From assembly GCA_016180705.1 (NCBI GenBank), contig JACPAU010000249.1, positions 1-5,297 on the forward strand: 5,297 bases of DNA, given 5' to 3'. The notes under the pieces are model-generated. The model saw nothing but the letters and a program-made list of their open reading frames with translations, had not been told where the DNA came from and made no database searches. The DNA is from Candidatus Methylomirabilota bacterium (lineage in GTDB: Bacteria; Methylomirabilota; Methylomirabilia; Methylomirabilales; JACPAU01). A program made the translations under genes and the position numbers. Numbering within the stretch: position 1 is the first letter of the stretch; each line of letters opens with the position of its first letter. This document shows positions 1 to 5,297 of this stretch, piece after piece.

Positions 1-546
1 CCTGAAATCCCCCCTCCACGCCGGGGAGGTGGAACCGGAGGGTGAGGGTCTCGCCCCGCGGTACCGGCTCACCGGTTCGGACGAAGATGCCGCTTCGGCT
101 GAGGTTGACCGAGTGGTCGGCGACGGCCGTCTCGTAGTCCACCTGGACCTCCACGGGTGCGCGCGGACTGCCGCGGGGTTCGTGGGTGACCACGACCGCC
201 TCCACGAACGCCCGCTCGAGCGGATGCTCGAAGCCGATCCCGTGGGGGAAGAGGGTGCCGCCCAGGTCGGTGCTCTCCTGCGCCCCTACCCAGACCACCC
301 GGCCGGTGCGGGCCGCGGGCCCGCTCCGGCTGTCCAGCTCCACCGTCACCGCCGTCCCTTCCGGGAGGGGGCGGGCGAGGAGCAGCAGGACGCCCCCCGG
401 GTCCTCCCCGGGAGGTCGAGCGGCGTTCCGTCCGGTCCCTGGAGGTGGCAGGAGGCGGGGAGGTAGACCTCGAATTCGGCGTACCGGCGGGTTCCCGTCG
501 GGAGGGGGGGCGACTCGGGGGCGGAGGCCTCGCGGGGGCTAGGCAT
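1..546 (-). CDS. Tandem PilZ-domain protein, frameshifted and 3'-partial
   Basis: Probable cytoplasmic cyclic-di-GMP receptor or adaptor with two PilZ domains. The start ATG (546-544) overlaps the stop of the upstream gene by 8 nt, which suggests translational coupling. Residues 1-47 read in one frame (RRYAEFEVYLP opens PilZ domain 1). From about position 406 the sense continues in the -1 frame and stays open to the window edge. The second frame reads GVLLLLARPLPEGT, then GRVVWVG and HGIGFE, all typical PilZ strands, so one base appears to be missing around 404-411. Domain 1 lacks RxxxR (it has RRYAE) and a clean [D/N]xSxxG. Domain 2 has both: RGSPR (RxxxR) and NLSRSG, followed by GIFVRTGEPVPRG. 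I infer that domain 2 binds c-di-GMP and that domain 1 is structural. The 3' end lies beyond position 1. The shift could be a sequencing error, a real mutation or programmed slippage at CCCGGGG. Confidence 0.78.
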
Positions 547-1237
547 GGATCACCCGCTCGGCGAGGGAGGCGATGAGCCGCTCCCAGCGCAGGGCGTCCA
601 GGGCGGTCTCCAGGCGCTGCAGGATCACCCCCGCCCATATCCCCCGCGGACGGCTCTCGGTCCAGGCCAGCCGGCCCTCCCCCTGGACCAGCCCGAAGGG
701 GGTCTCCACCCCGAGGCCGAGCGTGGTACCGGCGGAGGGAGCCTCCGGGAGGGCCAGCATCAGGCCCGCGTGCGAGACGTTTACCGTGTGGGCGGGAGCC
801 GGCTCCCGCCCCGGCCTCCCGGCCGGATGCCGGGTCCAGGCCGGAAGGCGGACAGAGAAGCGGGGGTGGCCCCGGTTGCAGGGGGGGAAGGCGCCCGTGG
901 AGGCCCGGAGCCGGTTGACCAGCTCCCGCCGCCGCCGGTTGGGCCGGGCGTGCTGCTCCATCCAGAAGTGCGTGGCCAGGTCGCGCAGCGGCAGGGGGGG
1001 GACCGCCGCCAGGTCCTGGAGGGCCTCCCGGAGGCTCAGGGCCGCCGCGATGGTGAGGATCTGGACCTTCTGGTCTGCGAGGGCGTAGACCCCCGGAGCG
1101 TCAGGGATGCGGGAGAAGTCCTGCGGCGGGAAGGGCAGCCAGGGACCCAGCGTCGCCTCCTCCCCCAGCGCGTGGTCAAGACCGGTCCAGGATCCCGCCG
1201 GGGGACGTCCTCGGGCCGTAGGCAAGCGGCGTACCAA
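539..1237 (-). CDS. Degenerate GIY-YIG-like domain fused to a canonical PilZ domain
   Basis: Probable cytoplasmic c-di-GMP-binding protein. Numbered from the TTG at 1237, the PilZ domain spans about residues 121-225. It contains RxxxR (R122-GHP-R126) and NxSxxG (N153-VSHA-G158), followed by GLMLALPE, a GRLAW strand and GIWAGVIL. The N-terminal part (about 43-110) begins IPDAPGVYALAD and continues ILTIAAALSLREAL. This resembles the UvrC/GIY-YIG opening (PxxPGVY ... YVGKAxxLRxR), but the second motif reads TIA rather than YIG and the lysine is lost, so nuclease activity is unlikely. The resemblance was made by eye. The start is unsettled: TTG 1237 has no Shine-Dalgarno, while an in-frame CTG at 1150-1148 has an excellent one and would give 203 aa. 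The gene ends inside the start of the tandem-PilZ gene. Its stop is TAG at 541-539. Confidence 0.82.
   Translation of the reverse strand: MVRRLPTARGRPPAGSWTGLDHALGEEATLGPWLPFPPQDFSRIPDAPGVYALADQKVQILTIAAALSLREALQDLAAVPPLPLRDLATHFWMEQHARPNRRRRELVNRLRASTGAFPPCNRGHPRFSVRLPAWTRHPAGRPGREPAPAHTVNVSHAGLMLALPEAPSAGTTLGLGVETPFGLVQGEGRLAWTESRPRGIWAGVILQRLETALDALRWERLIASLAERVIHA
1156..1166 (-). promoter_or_regulatory. Strong Shine-Dalgarno implying a CTG start at 1150-1148
   Basis: On the minus strand this reads GGGGGAGGAGG, nearly a full anti-16S complement. It is followed by 5 nt (CGACG) and then CTG, in frame with the GIY-YIG/PilZ gene just before GPWLPFPP. No ATG or GTG is available in frame nearby, and the two upstream TTG codons (1237, 1225) have no comparable ribosome-binding site. 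The residues encoded between 1237 and 1150 are low-complexity (R, P, G, A) and look non-coding. CTG initiation is rare but known, so this is an inference from the SD and spacing. Confidence 0.5.
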
Positions 1238-1259
1238 GTCCGGCCCGCGGGGCGGTGGG

Positions 1260-1826
1260 TCAGATCTCGTCGTCGAGCGCGAAGGCCTCCAGGATCACCC
1301 TGCCCTTCTCCCATGCGAGCTGCCAGCTGGCCTCGGGGCCCTCGAACAAGACCAGGTAGAGCGTGTCCGTCCGGGTGTTGGCGATTGCCAGGCCGTGGAT
1401 CACGATGGCGGGCCGGTGGCCGCTCGCGCGCACGCGGACCTCGCAGCCGTACCCCTTTAGGACGCCGGTCCCCGTCTCCCAGGTCTGGAGCGGCTCGTTC
1501 TGGCTCGCCAGGGAGGCGATGAACTGCCGCGCGGTCTCGTGGGCCCGACCGGCGCCCAGACCCCGGATCACGTTCAGGGTGAGGCCCGTCTCGAAGCGGC
1601 CCTGGCTGACGATGTTCTCCTGCGTGATGAAGTAGGCGAGGGTGTTTCCCTTCTGCTCGTGCTTGAAATGCCACCCGTCCGGGATGAGAAAGGTCGCCCG
1701 GACCTCCTCGAGCCGCTTCCAGGAGTACCCCCTCGGCGCGGCGGACAGGCCCGTCGCCTCGGCCGCGGCGTAAAGGCCCAGGAGGCTGACGGCAGCCACG
1801 AGGAACGGGACGGCGGACCTCTGCAT
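1260..1826 (-). CDS. Exported PsbP/Mog1-fold-like protein of unknown function
   Basis: A 188-aa protein that begins with a signal sequence or anchor: MQRSAVPFLVAAVSLLGLYA, with small residues suited to signal peptidase I cleavage around residues 21-30. The mature part opens SWKRLEEVRATFLIPDGW. The F-x-IPDGW strand-turn, the later MIDAS-free beta-rich body and a C-terminal stretch (LVLFEGPEASWQLAWEKG, then VILEAF, about 159-182) are typical of PsbP/DcrB/Mog1-like small alpha-beta domains. This family assignment is by eye and tentative. A single Cys (C128) is present, so no disulfide is expected within the chain. The start ATG (1826) has AGGAGAC immediately upstream at good spacing. An upstream in-frame extension to 2177 overlaps the lipoprotein gene and has no signal-peptide logic, so it was dropped. 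The gene lies 97 nt after the vWA gene in the same operon. It probably acts in the periplasm or at the membrane surface. Confidence 0.82.
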   Translation of the reverse strand: MQRSAVPFLVAAVSLLGLYAAAEATGLSAAPRGYSWKRLEEVRATFLIPDGWHFKHEQKGNTLAYFITQENIVSQGRFETGLTLNVIRGLGAGRAHETARQFIASLASQNEPLQTWETGTGVLKGYGCEVRVRASGHRPAIVIHGLAIANTRTDTLYLVLFEGPEASWQLAWEKGRVILEAFALDDEI

Positions 1827-1843
1827 CGGCGTCTCCTGGCCCC

Positions 1844-1859
1844 GGGTGGGGGTGGGGGG
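1844..1859 (+). repeat. Three-run G-tract in the operon spacer
   Basis: The plus strand has G3-T-G5-T-G6 in the 97-nt gap between the vWA and PsbP-like genes. The operon mRNA would carry the C-rich complement just upstream of the PsbP-like ribosome-binding site. A C-rich, unstructured leader of this kind could be a Rho-loading or polarity site, or the DNA strand could form G-structures. In a genome this GC-rich it may also be chance. The rest of the gap (1827-1923) shows a weak GCGGCG/CGCCGC stem without a U-tract, so no intrinsic terminator is supported. Confidence 0.35.
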
Positions 1860-1923
1860 AGCGGAGGCGGCGAAACGGCGCCGCGCTCGGGCAGCGGCGT
1901 GGGGGAGGAGGCTCAGCACCGGG

Positions 1924-2685
1924 CTAGCCGACCGTCTGGCGGCGGGCCCGGCGATCCACGATGTCGTGGATCCACTTCCAGAGGCGCTTCTCGTCCTCGA
2001 AGGTCTGCCGGTTCTCGATCTGCTCGTGCCAGCCCCCCATGACCTCCGCCTCGACCGGCCAGACGCGGACCCGCTGGCGGGGGATCTTCCGTTCCCACCC
2101 CGCCGCGACCTTCGGGGTCGGGTAAAGGACCCGGATCGTGATGTTCCGGGCCAGGTACTCCAGGCCGGAGACGTCAATCTTCTCGTAGGGCGGGAGCACC
2201 GCCTTTCCCCCGGGACCGGCGGCCTCGAAGACGCCGTCGGTGACGATGACGATGGTGATGGGCGCCAGGATCAGGTTTTGCTTCCGCACGACCTCCGAGA
2301 CGCGCTGGAAGAAGGCGTTGAAGTCCGTGAGGAAGTTCCCCCGGGCGCTGAACAGTTCGGTGAGCTTCGCCTCGATCTCCCGCGGGCTCTTCCGCTGGAA
2401 CTCCTGGATCGGGTAGAAGGCCTTGGGCTCGTTCGGGGTGTCCCCCCCGATGGAGCCGACGTATAGGGCCCGCGGCTTCTGGAGCCCCCCGGCGCCGTTC
2501 AGGTGCCCGTAGAGGTAGTAGGAGAGGAAGCGCAGGCTATCCTTGAAGTGGGGCGTCCGGGTGAAGGAACCGCTCACGTCGATGCCGACGAACAGGGAGA
2601 GGCGCGGCTCCTCCCGCTGGGTGACGCCGCACCCCGGGGCGAGCAGCAGGGCGATGAGGAGCAGGGCGATGAGCCGGGATCGCAT
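1924..2685 (-). CDS. vWA (MIDAS) domain probable lipoprotein
   Basis: A 253-aa envelope protein. Residues 1-18 form a short positive and then hydrophobic signal (MRSRLIALLLIALLLAPG) ending at Cys19. The pre-Cys residues A-P-G are a loose lipobox, so lipidation is likely but not certain. The von Willebrand A fold begins at LSLFVGIDVSGSF (DxSxS at 36-40). The other MIDAS elements are a threonine around T120 (GNFLTDF) and the aspartate of IVIVTDG (D150). All metal-coordinating positions therefore appear intact, and a Mg2+/Mn2+-dependent ligand or protein-binding role is inferred. The C-terminal part (about 215-250) is charged and helical (WHEQIENRQTFEDEKRLWKW). The start ATG (2685) has GGGAGG 5 nt upstream and lies 17 nt after the stop of the membrane-protein gene, so the two are tightly co-expressed. 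It may be a partner of that membrane protein. Confidence 0.88.
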   Translation of the reverse strand: MRSRLIALLLIALLLAPGCGVTQREEPRLSLFVGIDVSGSFTRTPHFKDSLRFLSYYLYGHLNGAGGLQKPRALYVGSIGGDTPNEPKAFYPIQEFQRKSPREIEAKLTELFSARGNFLTDFNAFFQRVSEVVRKQNLILAPITIVIVTDGVFEAAGPGGKAVLPPYEKIDVSGLEYLARNITIRVLYPTPKVAAGWERKIPRQRVRVWPVEAEVMGGWHEQIENRQTFEDEKRLWKWIHDIVDRRARRQTVG

Positions 2686-2702
2686 GGTGTCCTCCCGCGT
2701 CC

Positions 2703-3953
2703 CTAACGGCTGTCCGCGCCGCGCGAGGCGGGGGTGTGGGGCGCCGCTCCGCCGAGGCGGATGACCTCCGCCGTCTCCATCAGGGCGTGGAGGGTCTTCA
2801 GGGGCAGGTTGAAGAGGTGCCGCCCGGTGAAGAAGACCATGATGAAGTTGATCGTGGCCGCGACGACCTGGAGCGGCGGGAGCACGTAGGCCTCCACCAG
2901 CTCCTTGCCCGTCGCGTGGAACCAGCCGATCTCGCCCTTCACGTGGTTGAGCATCTCCTTCGTCCAGGCGAAGACGGCCGAGGCGGCGGGCCGGGCGGCA
3001 GCCGGGGCTTCGGCCATGCCCCGCCGGGAGATGATGGCCAGGAGGGTCGGCGTCCCGAACCGCCCGAAGAGAAACCAGGTCATCCCGCGGATGCCGATCC
3101 AGGCGAGCGTCGAGATGAGGATGACGCCCGTGATCCCCATCCGGAACTGCCCCCCGCTCTGCTGGGCCAGCCAGGGGGTGATGGCGTCCACCAGTTCCCG
3201 GTAGAGGAACATGACCTCGACGAACATGACGAAGAGCTCCACCAGCACCATCTGGACGACGTCCTTCCAGTTGCGCTGCTGGATCGCCTCCACCATGACG
3301 TGCAGGCAGGCGAAGCTCCCCGCGATGAGCAGAAAGAGCATGACGATGAGCAGGGGCTGCAGGAACGGGTGGGATGCGCTCCCCACGAGATCGGTCGCGA
3401 TCTCGGAGACGGTGGGGTAGAGCGTATAACTGAAGATCCCCGCCTCCAGCAGGGACCAGAAGACCGTCAGCATCACGGCGATCCACGGGATGCCCGGCTG
3501 CAGCGAGCTCTGCGTGGCCCGCCGGATGAGGGAGAAGGGGAGCATCACGAGCTCGAAGAGGGCCAGGTAGAGCCCGGCGGCCAGCATCCGGAGGAGACCC
3601 CAGATCCAGCCCACCGAGAGGAACAGGGCCCGGGCGATCCCGGCCCAGAAGAAGAACACGCCGCGCCCGCTGTCCCACCAGGTGGTGAGGAGCGTGGCGA
3701 TGAAGGTGCCCCGACCCCCGCGGAACGGGAGGGTGTAGACGGCGCACATGGTGCACCACATGCCGACGATGAGCAGCAGGGCCGGCAGCAGGAACAGCGC
3801 GAACTTCAGCGCGGCGAGCGGCGGCGAGGAGAAGTCCCAGAAGAAGCGGACGATGAACCCCTGCACGGTCGGGATCCAGGAGACCGGCAGCGTCAGGACC
3901 TGGAAGACCAGTCTCCACTCCGGGGAGAGGGCCGATTCGACGTTGGGGACCAT
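2703..3953 (-). CDS. Polytopic membrane protein of unrecognised family
   Basis: A 416-aa integral inner-membrane protein. I do not recognise the family. Hydrophobic segments lie at about residues 51-73, 98-116, 124-143, 155-178, 198-222, 232-254, 272-296 and 360-377, giving roughly eight membrane spans. The N-terminal stretch 14-38 is also amphipathic or hydrophobic. Between spans 7 and 8 is a soluble loop (about 300-357) with an Ala/Pro-rich linker (AEAPAAARPAASA). A short polar tail follows residue 378. Scattered acidic residues sit within spans (E134, E170, E239, E246), which could be functional. No transporter, ATPase or enzyme signature was seen. The start ATG has GGAGG 7 nt upstream (3965-3961). 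It is the first gene of the leftward operon, about 90 nt downstream of the predicted sigma-54 start point, and is followed after 17 nt by the vWA lipoprotein gene. The two may form a complex (inference). Confidence 0.88.
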   Translation of the reverse strand: MVPNVESALSPEWRLVFQVLTLPVSWIPTVQGFIVRFFWDFSSPPLAALKFALFLLPALLLIVGMWCTMCAVYTLPFRGGRGTFIATLLTTWWDSGRGVFFFWAGIARALFLSVGWIWGLLRMLAAGLYLALFELVMLPFSLIRRATQSSLQPGIPWIAVMLTVFWSLLEAGIFSYTLYPTVSEIATDLVGSASHPFLQPLLIVMLFLLIAGSFACLHVMVEAIQQRNWKDVVQMVLVELFVMFVEVMFLYRELVDAITPWLAQQSGGQFRMGITGVILISTLAWIGIRGMTWFLFGRFGTPTLLAIISRRGMAEAPAAARPAASAVFAWTKEMLNHVKGEIGWFHATGKELVEAYVLPPLQVVAATINFIMVFFTGRHLFNLPLKTLHALMETAEVIRLGGAAPHTPASRGADSR

Positions 3954-4049
3954 ACGATATCCTCCGCGGGACGGCGGCCCCGGAACCTCTGTTGGGTTTG
4001 CGGGGGACCGCGGGCAGGGGCCAGCGCGACGCGCGTGAAACAGGGGAGG

Positions 4050-4062
4050 AAGTTTGCAACTT
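4050..4062. repeat. Palindrome over the -12 element
   Basis: AAGTT-TGC-AACTT is a perfect 5-3-5 inverted repeat. It covers the -12 TTGCA of the leftward sigma-54 promoter and extends a few bases to each side. It could be an operator that blocks the promoter, or simply a by-product of the TTGCA consensus. Confidence 0.35.
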
Positions 4063-4071
4063 GGGTGCCAA
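4055..4071 (-). promoter_or_regulatory. Sigma-54 (RpoN) -24/-12 promoter of the leftward operon
   Basis: On the minus strand this reads TTGGCAC-CCAAG-TTGCA. It matches the consensus YTGGCACG-N4-TTGCW at every position except one (C instead of G after TGGCAC). The invariant GG and GC doublets are spaced exactly 12 bp apart. The predicted start point is near 4044, leaving a leader of about 90 nt before the membrane-protein ATG at 3953. Orientation, spacing and position all fit the operon. Sigma-54 promoters need an AAA+ enhancer-binding activator, which is not encoded in this window. Confidence 0.82.
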
Positions 4072-4117
4072 AGCGCGCTTCAGCAAAGGGACGAGGCGGC
4101 CTGACGCGAGGTGGGGG

Positions 4118-4149
4118 GTCCGGGGGGAACAGGCCCTCCGTCCGGGGGG
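4118..4149. repeat. Direct repeat GTCCGGGGGG, two copies 22 bp apart
   Basis: The copies are at 4118-4127 and 4140-4149, a start-to-start distance of 22 bp (about two helical turns). They lie about 75-105 bp upstream of the predicted sigma-54 start point, a range where enhancer-binding activators can sit. The G-rich content of the region makes chance repetition plausible. Confidence 0.35.
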
Positions 4150-4165
4150 TTCGGGCCGAATGCCC

Positions 4166-4183
4166 CTCCCGAGCGGCCGGGAG
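4166..4183. promoter_or_regulatory. 18-bp dyad, possible enhancer (UAS) of the sigma-54 promoter
   Basis: CTCCCG-AGCGGC-CGGGAG is a perfect 6-bp inverted repeat with a 6-nt centre. It is centred about 130 bp upstream of the predicted sigma-54 start point. The dyad size and distance are typical of sites for NtrC-type enhancer-binding proteins. It has no U-tract on either side, so it is not an intrinsic terminator. The function is inference from position only. Confidence 0.35.
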
Positions 4184-4275
4184 AGTGCGCCCTCCCAGGC
4201 CCGGCACGGGCGGGATGAGGCGAAGTCACTCAGGCAGGGAGTCCGGCGCCACACCCGCGGTGGGAATCCGTTTTT

Positions 4276-4295
4276 GGGGCGGCCGGTGCTATACT
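4276..4295 (+). promoter_or_regulatory. Rightward promoter: extended -10 (TGCTATACT) overlapping a weak -24/-12
   Basis: TGCTATACT (4287-4295) is an extended -10 for a housekeeping sigma, with the start point near 4302. There is no good -35. The same stretch also has GG at 4276-4277 and GC at 4288-4289, exactly 12 bp apart, within TTGGGGC-GGCCG-GTGCT. That is a sigma-54-like element with three mismatches. Both readings predict a start near 4301-4302. A strong GGAGG (4314-4318) and ATG (4324) follow soon after. Confidence 0.5.
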
Positions 4296-4323
4296 GGCCT
4301 CCCTTCCCGCTCCGGAGGCACTG

Positions 4324-4455
4324 ATGGGCGGCCGCGCCGACTGCGTCTCCCGGACCCCGACCCGGCGGTGCGACCTCACCTGCCCGCCGGAGCCGCCCCC
4401 GGCGCTTGACGGGGGGCGACGGAGCCGCTCCGGGGACGGCGGGGGCACGCCATGA
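4324..4455 (+). CDS. Possible 43-aa leader ORF coupled to the hydrolase gene
   Basis: ATG at 4324 has GGAGG 5 nt upstream (4314-4318), better than any site before the hydrolase ATG. The frame runs 43 codons (MGGRADCVSRTPTRRCDLTC at its start) and its TGA (4453-4455) overlaps the hydrolase ATG as ATGA, the classic layout for translational coupling. The product is rich in R, P and G with three Cys (7, 16, 20) and resembles no family I know. It could be a regulatory leader peptide, a small protein or a chance ORF in GC-rich DNA. The ribosome-binding site and ATGA junction are the only positive evidence. Confidence 0.4.
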   Translation: MGGRADCVSRTPTRRCDLTCPPEPPPALDGGRRSRSGDGGGTP

Positions 4456-5297
4456 AGGGGACGTCCCGCTCCCTCACGCTTCTGGCCCTCCTCCTCTGCC
4501 TCTCCTGCCAGGCGGCCATCCGGAAGGGACCCGGCGAGACCATCGTTCTGGGCAGCGAGGACCTCTCCGGCGTGCCGGAGCGGGTGCTCGAGGAGAAGAT
4601 CGCCCGGGATCTGGTGGGCATCCGGCACGTCCTCCAGGGGCTCGCGGACCTCGAGCGGAGCGCCGCCGAGACGGCCGCCGCGCTCCGCCGCGAGACCGGC
4701 ACGTACAGTCAGGCCGAGAACGACCGGATCCGGGCCCTGCTCCAGAGCTACCTGAACTACCGGTCCTCCGGGACCGCCCGTTGGCCCGGGCCAAGCTGAA
4801 CGAGCCCGAGCCGGTCTGGGCGATTCCGCCCGACACCTTCGAGACGGTCTACGGCAACCTCACCGCCTCCGCCAACGTCCGGCTCCTCGGGGAAGCGTGG
4901 GACTTCTACACCGCTCAGGGGCCGCGGATGGCCCTGCACGGGCTCACGGAGGGGGGGGAGTTCGGGTGGCTGCACGAGGCGATCCGCCGCCAGCAGGAAT
5001 TCATCGAGGCGAACGCGATCAGCATCTGGTGGGGCAAGTGGGATCTCCTCCGGCAACGGCTCCACACGCTGCGACGGGTGCCGACCTATAACGCCGTGGC
5101 CCTCATGGGAAGCTTCGCCAGCAACATGAAGGTCTGGATCTCGCGGCCGCTCATCCGTCCGGCACAGATCGAGGAGTTGAAGGGGATCCTGCAGCCGGGG
5201 GACATCATCTTGGAGCGGCGGAACTGGTACCTGAGCAACGGGTTCCTCCCGGGCTACTGGACGCACATGGCCCTGTACGTCGGGACGGCCGAGGACC
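4452..5297 (+). CDS. YiiX/YebB-like NlpC/P60-clan cysteine hydrolase, frameshifted and 3'-partial
   Basis: Envelope protein with an N-terminal signal sequence (MKGTSRSLTLLALLLCLSCQ). Cys19 could be lipidated, although the lipobox is imperfect. Residues to about R104 (LLQSYLNYR) read in the first frame, which then runs into a TGA at 4797-4799. From about 4763 the sense continues in the -1 frame (LARAKLNEPEPVWAIPPDTF onward) and stays open to 5297, consistent with one lost base near 4761-4770. The downstream part has LQPGDIILERR and then GYWTHMALYVG. The GDI-L ... THxALYxG pattern is the His motif of circularly permuted papain-like YiiX/YebB hydrolases (Peptidase_C92 type), with His at codon 5264-5266. 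In this family the catalytic Cys lies C-terminal to the His, so it is expected past the window edge. Likely substrate: a peptide or amide bond in the envelope or in lipids (unproven). Its weak own RBS suggests coupling to the leader ORF. Confidence 0.78.

Larger units (their letters stand above)
3954..4323. other. Divergent intergenic regulatory region
   Basis: A 370-nt spacer between the leftward operon and the rightward leader ORF/hydrolase. ORFs crossing it on either strand have no SD and are low-complexity, so I see no gene here. From left to right it holds a 5' leader of about 90 nt for the operon with its GGAGG site, the sigma-54 promoter (4055-4071), direct repeats GTCCGGGGGG (4118-4127 and 4140-4149), an 18-bp dyad (4166-4183) and the rightward promoter element (4276-4295). 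No riboswitch or intrinsic terminator was recognised. Confidence 0.8.

Noticed and set aside
545..1522. 325-codon plus-strand frame
   Set aside because: It is antisense to the GIY-YIG/PilZ gene, with low-complexity G/R/P composition and no homology-like motifs.
1827..2177. 117-codon N-terminal extension of the PsbP-like gene
   Set aside because: It overlaps the vWA gene in another frame and is R/S/G-rich. The ATG at 1826 has an SD and a signal peptide right after it.
4166..4183. Hairpin as an intrinsic terminator
   Set aside because: There is no U-tract on either side, and it lies upstream of both transcription units rather than after a gene.
2686..4254. N-terminal 523 codons of a 776-codon frame continuous with the vWA lipoprotein
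   Set aside because: This part overlaps the membrane-protein gene in another frame and is low-complexity. The ATG at 2685 with SD and signal peptide is the real start.
2736..4409. 557-codon plus-strand open frame
   Set aside because: It is antisense to the membrane-protein gene. Its product is an implausible mix of D, E, G, H, P and R, and the opposite strand has clear membrane spans, SD and promoter. It is a high-GC shadow.
1..5297. tRNA, rRNA, CRISPR array, insertion sequence or attachment site
   Set aside because: No repeat-spacer pattern, transposase motifs, terminal repeats or tRNA-like cloverleaf was seen on either strand.

Overview
The window is GC-rich (estimated by eye at well over 65%) and reads as a chromosomal fragment of a Gram-negative-type bacterium. 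The supporting signs are exported and lipoprotein-type signal sequences, a very good sigma-54 promoter, PilZ (cyclic-di-GMP receptor) domains and a YiiX-type envelope cysteine hydrolase. The style resembles uncultivated high-GC lineages such as Methylomirabilota/Rokubacteria or Deltaproteobacteria-like groups. That placement is a guess: there is no rRNA or marker gene here.

Layout. A five-gene leftward (minus-strand) operon fills positions 1 to 3953. In transcription order it encodes: a 416-aa polytopic membrane protein of unrecognised family (3953-2703); a 253-aa probable lipoprotein with a von Willebrand A (MIDAS) domain (2685-1924); a 188-aa exported protein resembling the PsbP/Mog1 fold (1826-1260); a protein joining a degenerate GIY-YIG-like domain to a canonical PilZ domain (about 1150 or 1237 to 539); and a tandem-PilZ protein (546 to beyond position 1), which carries an apparent one-base frameshift and runs off the window. 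Gaps are short (17, 97 and 23-110 nt), and the last two genes overlap by 8 nt.

The 370-nt divergent spacer (3954-4323) contains an almost perfect sigma-54 -24/-12 promoter pointing into the operon, with possible activator-binding repeats upstream of it. On the other strand lies a second promoter-like element pointing right. It precedes a possible 43-codon leader ORF (4324-4455) that overlaps by ATGA the start of a YiiX/YebB-like (NlpC/P60 clan, circularly permuted papain fold) hydrolase gene (4452 to beyond 5297). That gene also shows an apparent one-base frameshift near 4765.

How the genes may work together (inference): the operon joins an inner-membrane protein, a metal-dependent adhesion-type lipoprotein and an exported protein with two cytoplasmic PilZ proteins, all under a sigma-54 promoter. 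That is the shape expected for a c-di-GMP-responsive envelope or surface function. I recognise no named system with this composition, and it is the best candidate for something undescribed in the window.
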